Below are positions 60,966 through 64,000 of a DNA stretch of 64,000 bases, piece by piece. The DNA lies in NCBI GenBank assembly GCA_963698495.1, contig CAVORB010000006.1, positions 1 through 64,000 on the forward strand, given 5' to 3'. The DNA comes from CAVORB01 sp963698495 (GTDB lineage: Bacteria; Pseudomonadota; Gammaproteobacteria; Chromatiales; Chromatiaceae). Within the stretch, counting starts at the first letter, position 1; every line of letters begins with the position of its first letter. The position numbers were made by a program, and so were the translations under genes. The notes under the pieces are model-generated. The model worked only from the letters and a program-made list of their open reading frames with translations, was not told the origin of the DNA and ran no database searches.

Positions 60966-61184
60966 ATGGGCAGCGTAATAGTGACTGGCATCACCTTCGG
61001 CGTATTCATGACCGAGGCCCTGATCCACTACAACATGGGTGTAGCAAAAGCAGAGGGACAATTCCGGCTGCGCCTGCCCCCACCAAAGGACCTCGCAAAG
61101 ATCGCCGCCGTCACGGGTGCGTTTTCAATCATCAGCGGCTTGCTGATCAAATCACTGCCAAAGGATCTGGCACCGAAGGTCTAA
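60966..61184 (+). CDS. Small membrane protein of the HMA2/P-ATPase neighbourhood
   Basis: The protein has 72 residues from ATG 60966. It has two hydrophobic stretches (GSVIVTGITFGVFMTEALIH and AAVTGAFSIISGLLIKSL) separated by a basic loop. The frame is open upstream to 60801 but that part overlaps the HMA2 gene. No family is recognised with certainty. Its position after the DUF5132 and HMA2 genes, and facing the metK/P-ATPase unit, suggests it belongs to the same metal-related group. Confidence 0.65.
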   Translation: MGSVIVTGITFGVFMTEALIHYNMGVAKAEGQFRLRLPPPKDLAKIAAVTGAFSIISGLLIKSLPKDLAPKV

Positions 61185-61185
61185 G

Positions 61186-61320
61186 CAAACGCTGATCTAT
61201 CGGGTATTTGCCGCGGCACATGGATGCGAAGCCATTCTTAGACGCGTAAGCGTTTCAAAAATGACGCCACGCGAGAACCGCGCTTCTTGGGTGGTGCGCT
61301 GATTCTGGCCAGGATGACCA
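61186..61320 (+). repeat. Dispersed repeat, copy C
   Basis: It begins GCAAACGCTGATCTATCGGG, contains GCCGCGGCACATGGATG, and ends GCGCTGATTCTGGCCAGGATGACC. Both ends match copies A (46278-46345) and B (47920-47985), while the middle is longer and different. The end ATTCTGGCCAGGATGACCAGAAAT is an inverted repeat. It lies between the small membrane gene and the metK 3' end. Confidence 0.55.
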
Positions 61321-61333
61321 GAAATCACATCTT

Positions 61334-62521
61334 TCACTTCAGGGCCTCGACCTTGTCCGTCCGCTCCCATGGCACGTCCAGGTCCATGCGGCCCATGTGC
61401 CCGTAAACAGCCAGCCTCCGATAGAAGCCTTCCGGATATTGCGCCGGCAGCTTACGGAGACCTAGATCGCGAACGATGCCCGCCGGCCGCAAGTCCACGG
61501 CACGCACGAGACGCTCGCGGATTTCGTCCTCATCCACGGAGCCCGTGCCGAAGCTCCTCACCCGGACGCTTACCGGCTCGGGAACGCCGATGGCGTAGCT
61601 GAGCTGCACCTCGCACTCGCGCGCCAGGCCCGCCGCAACCACGTTCTTCGCCGCATAACGGGCGATGTAGGCGCCGACCCGGTCGATGCGCATCGGATCC
61701 TTGCCGCTCAGGGCGGTCCCGCTGTGACGAGCGTATTCGCCATAGGTGTCGATACCCGTCTTGCGGCCGGTGAGCCCCGAGTGAGCCGCGGGCCCTCCTC
61801 CGACCAGCGGGCCTTCGGGATTGACATGGATCTTCGTCCCCTCATCCGCCGTCAACCCTTCGGCCTTCAGCACTGGCTCCACCACACGGGTGATCAGATC
61901 ATCCTGAAGCTGGGACGGGGTCACGGCGTCCCGGGTCGTCTGACTGGCGACCAGCGTGATGCTGTGGATGCGGCTCGGCTCGCCGCCGCGGTACTCGATA
62001 GCGACTTGCGACTTTCCGTCCGGCAGCAGGTAGGGCAACGCCTCGCTCACATCCGCATCGTCGAGCTTGTCGGCAAGCCGGTGAGCAAGCCAGATCGGCA
62101 GCGGCATCATGGCGGCGGTCTGATCGCAGGCATAGCCGAACACGGTGGCCTGGTGCTTTGCGGTAAGCCGGCCGATCCCGGCATCGTCCATGTCATCGAG
62201 ATTCAAGCGCCGATAATCCGTCGCCGTGTGGTCCATGAAGCTGGTCATGATGGCGCAGGCGTCAGCATCGAAAACGTCCTTGCTGTATCCGACGCCGCGA
62301 ATGACCTCGCGCGCGACCTCCGGGATGGCAAGTCCAGCCTTCGACGCGTAGTGCGTCGACACGAACATGATCCCACTGGAGATGGCGCACTCGGCGACGA
62401 TGCTGGAATGGGGATCCTGCCGCAGGAAGAAATCGACGATCGCATCGCTGACTTGATCGCACAGCTTGTCCGGGTGGCCGACGGTGACCGATTCGGAGGT
62501 AAAGACAAAGTCGTCGCTCAC
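61334..62521 (-). CDS. metK: S-adenosylmethionine synthase
   Basis: The protein has 395 residues. GTG 62521 is the start: AAAGGAGGTT lies six bases upstream, and the protein then opens (V)SDDFVFTSESVTVGHPDKL, the MetK N-terminus with the HPDK motif. Other motifs: YACDQTAAMMPLPIWLAHRL, GPAAHSGLTGRKTGIDTYGE, LSGKDPMRIDRVGAYIARYA and GHMGRMDLDVPWERTDKVEA. It makes S-adenosylmethionine from methionine and ATP with Mg2+ and K+. The frame is open upstream inside the P-ATPase end, but that is not coding here. It starts 13 bases after the P-ATPase stop and is likely cotranscribed with it. Confidence 0.95.
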   Translation of the reverse strand: MSDDFVFTSESVTVGHPDKLCDQVSDAIVDFFLRQDPHSSIVAECAISSGIMFVSTHYASKAGLAIPEVAREVIRGVGYSKDVFDADACAIMTSFMDHTATDYRRLNLDDMDDAGIGRLTAKHQATVFGYACDQTAAMMPLPIWLAHRLADKLDDADVSEALPYLLPDGKSQVAIEYRGGEPSRIHSITLVASQTTRDAVTPSQLQDDLITRVVEPVLKAEGLTADEGTKIHVNPEGPLVGGGPAAHSGLTGRKTGIDTYGEYARHSGTALSGKDPMRIDRVGAYIARYAAKNVVAAGLARECEVQLSYAIGVPEPVSVRVRSFGTGSVDEDEIRERLVRAVDLRPAGIVRDLGLRKLPAQYPEGFYRRLAVYGHMGRMDLDVPWERTDKVEALK

Positions 62522-62534
62522 GCTGCAACCTCCT

Positions 62535-64000
62535 TTAGGATGGGCTCCTCGCCCGCCATATGGTCCGCCGTCGCTGACGGCGGCGTCGCGCCAGCGTCTT
62601 CGGCTGGTACGAGGGCTTGGTAGCCTCATTGATGATCAGGGGCAAGACGACTCCGGCGCCGATCGCGGCCAGATCGACGAGGCCCAATGGTGTCGTGCCG
62701 AGAAGGCGCCTGGCGGCGGGAACGACGCTAACCAATGCCTGCAGGGCGGCCATGCCCAGAATCGCTCGGGTGAGGTGCTTGTTCGGGGGGAGCTTCTGTC
62801 CGCCGAACACGTTCCTGTACTTGGATCTGGAGCTCAGGGAGTGGGCAAGCTCGTTCAGGGTCAGGGTATTGAAGGCAAGCGTCGCCGGCGCCGGGCCCAG
62901 GCCGTAGCGGCGCATGCCGTAGATGAATGCACCGAGCGTCCCGAGCCCGATGACGCCCGACTCGAACGCCATGCGCTTGAGGTCGCGGCCCTCGATGATG
63001 GCCTCTTGCGGATCGCGCGGATTGCGTTCCATGATGTCTGGCTCAGGTGGCTCGAGGGCAAGGGCGAGCCCCGGGAAGATGTCGGTGACCAGGTTGATCC
63101 AGAGCAGCTGCATCGGGTTCATGGCTTCACCCCATCCCATCACGACACCCGTCAGCATGACCTCGATCTCGGTCAGATTGGTCGAGACCATGAAATGGAT
63201 CATTTTGCGAATGTTGTTGTAGATGGTTCGGCCCTGGCTGATCGCCGTGGTCATGGTGTGGAGATTGTCGTCCTCCAGCACGACGTCCGAGACCTCGCGC
63301 GCGACGTTGGTGCCACCCTGGCCCATGGCGACGCCGACATCCGCCGCCTTGAGCGCGGGACCGTCGTTGATGCCGTCGCCGGTCATGGCGACCACCAGGC
63401 CGGCCTCCTGCAACGCACGCACGATCTTGAGCTTGTGCGCGGGGCTGACACGCGCGAACACATGGGTGTTCCGGGCCAGACCCGCCAGCAGATCCGGCTC
63501 CAGGTCCTCCAGTTTCGAAGACTCCAGGACCTGAAGCGGCTTGTCGCCGCTGAGTCCGAGCTGCTTGCCGATGGCGTAGGCCGTCGCGCTCTGATCGCCG
63601 GTGATCATGATGGTCTCGATGCCGGCGCGGTGATACTCCGCGATCAGCTTGTCCATGCCGGGACGCATGGGATCGGCCATTCCCGCCAAGCCCAGGAAAG
63701 TCAGCTTTTCGGTCTTCTCGGGCATGACGTCGCCGTCGATTTCGCGGTAGGCGCCGGCGAGCACGCGCAGCGCATTCCCGGCCATGACCTCGTTCTGCTC
63801 CAGGATCTCCTCGCGCATCGCCTTGGTGAGTCGCACCCGCTTACCGTCCTTGATCTGGTGATCACACAAGGACAGCAAGGCATCCGGGCTGCCCTTCACC
63901 GCAAGCAGGTGCTTGCCATCCGGACCCGCGTGGAAGGTGCTCATGTATGGCCTGCCTTCCGCCCGGTAGCGGGTGCGCAGCTTGGGGTAATCCTTGCGCA
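62535..64000 (-). CDS. P-type cation-transporting ATPase, C-terminal part (runs off the right end)
   Basis: About 488 residues are in the window; the 5' end lies beyond 64000. The nucleotide-binding lysine motif is KHLLAVKGSPDALL; the P-domain has ETIMITGDQSATAYAIGKQL, VARVSPAHKLKIVRALQ-like sequence and VAMTGDGINDGPALKAADVG. Membrane helices follow with NLTEIEVMLTGVVMGWGEAM, NPMQLLWINLVTDIFPGLAL and LALEPPEPDIMERNP, typical of P2-type (calcium/manganese/magnesium-like) ATPases rather than heavy-metal ATPases. The last 25 residues are basic. metK follows 13 bases downstream. Confidence 0.93.
   Translation of the reverse strand, partial: RKDYPKLRTRYRAEGRPYMSTFHAGPDGKHLLAVKGSPDALLSLCDHQIKDGKRVRLTKAMREEILEQNEVMAGNALRVLAGAYREIDGDVMPEKTEKLTFLGLAGMADPMRPGMDKLIAEYHRAGIETIMITGDQSATAYAIGKQLGLSGDKPLQVLESSKLEDLEPDLLAGLARNTHVFARVSPAHKLKIVRALQEAGLVVAMTGDGINDGPALKAADVGVAMGQGGTNVAREVSDVVLEDDNLHTMTTAISQGRTIYNNIRKMIHFMVSTNLTEIEVMLTGVVMGWGEAMNPMQLLWINLVTDIFPGLALALEPPEPDIMERNPRDPQEAIIEGRDLKRMAFESGVIGLGTLGAFIYGMRRYGLGPAPATLAFNTLTLNELAHSLSSRSKYRNVFGGQKLPPNKHLTRAILGMAALQALVSVVPAARRLLGTTPLGLVDLAAIGAGVVLPLIINEATKPSYQPKTLARRRRQRRRTIWRARSPS

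Overview
The window is a 64 kb stretch of GC-rich chromosome. Its gene content fits a gammaproteobacterium: uvrB, sucAB, mtgA, nhaR, moaE, metK, aspC, a DUF2189 membrane protein and a polyhydroxyalkanoate-type small protein. Several sulfur-handling genes (rhodanese-DUF2892, ETHE1-like persulfide dioxygenase, YeeE/YedE transporter, TusA-like protein) point towards a sulfur-metabolising lineage such as the Chromatiales/Ectothiorhodospiraceae. That placement is inferred from gene content only.

Layout. 0-4.5 kb: two exported DUF1254/DUF1214 proteins and an exported PafA-like phosphatase. 4.6-12.9 kb: a possible accessory/defence area with vapBC, a large superfamily 1 helicase carrying an N-terminal RelE-like region and an ankyrin-like repeat, and a SNF2 ATPase paired with a SWIM zinc-finger protein. 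12.9-22.1 kb: an integrated mobile element. It has an iteron-like repeat array upstream of a MobI-like gene, small element genes, a zinc-finger/Toprim primase overlapping an AAA-type ATPase and a TubC-like/zinc-ribbon protein, broken defence-gene fragments around an MntA-HepT type toxin-antitoxin pair, and a large serine recombinase whose 3' end runs into tRNA-Asn. 22.3-37.8 kb: housekeeping genes (pseudopilin, aspC, uvrB, a MacB-type export operon, DUF72, DUF99, sucAB, mtgA). 37.8-41.3 kb: DUF2189, sulfur genes and an Hpt-domain protein. 41.6-44.9 kb: a two-gene operon ending in a large M64 peptidase with a von Willebrand A domain. 45-48.5 kb: nhaR, a transposase remnant, a glycosyltransferase flanked by inverted copies of a short dispersed repeat, and a YkgJ-type cysteine-cluster gene. 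48.5-56.5 kb: slipin-nfeD, moaE, YeeE-TusA, a PAS-GGDEF-EAL protein and a small exported protein. 56.8-64 kb: a Tat-exported sulfatase, small membrane/metal-domain proteins, metK, and the 3' part of a P-type cation ATPase that runs off the right end.

At least six single-base indels interrupt otherwise well-conserved reading frames in five unrelated genes (near 1018, 4168, 5956, 40372, 48354 and 48385). In each case a one-base correction restores a family-like protein or C-terminus. The simplest reading is residual sequencing or assembly error rather than five independent pseudogenes, so those genes are annotated across the frameshift. The element region at 18.9-20.4 kb differs: there the fragments are too short and too separated to be rescued by single corrections, and genuine decay is likely.

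The most interesting parts for follow-up are the paired 30-bp repeat array upstream of the MobI-like gene, the RelE-like/helicase/ankyrin fusion beside the SNF2-SWIM pair, the TusA-like protein with CPSC in place of CPxP, the intracellular-looking M64-VWA protein, the dispersed repeat family, and metK cotranscribed with a P-type ATPase.
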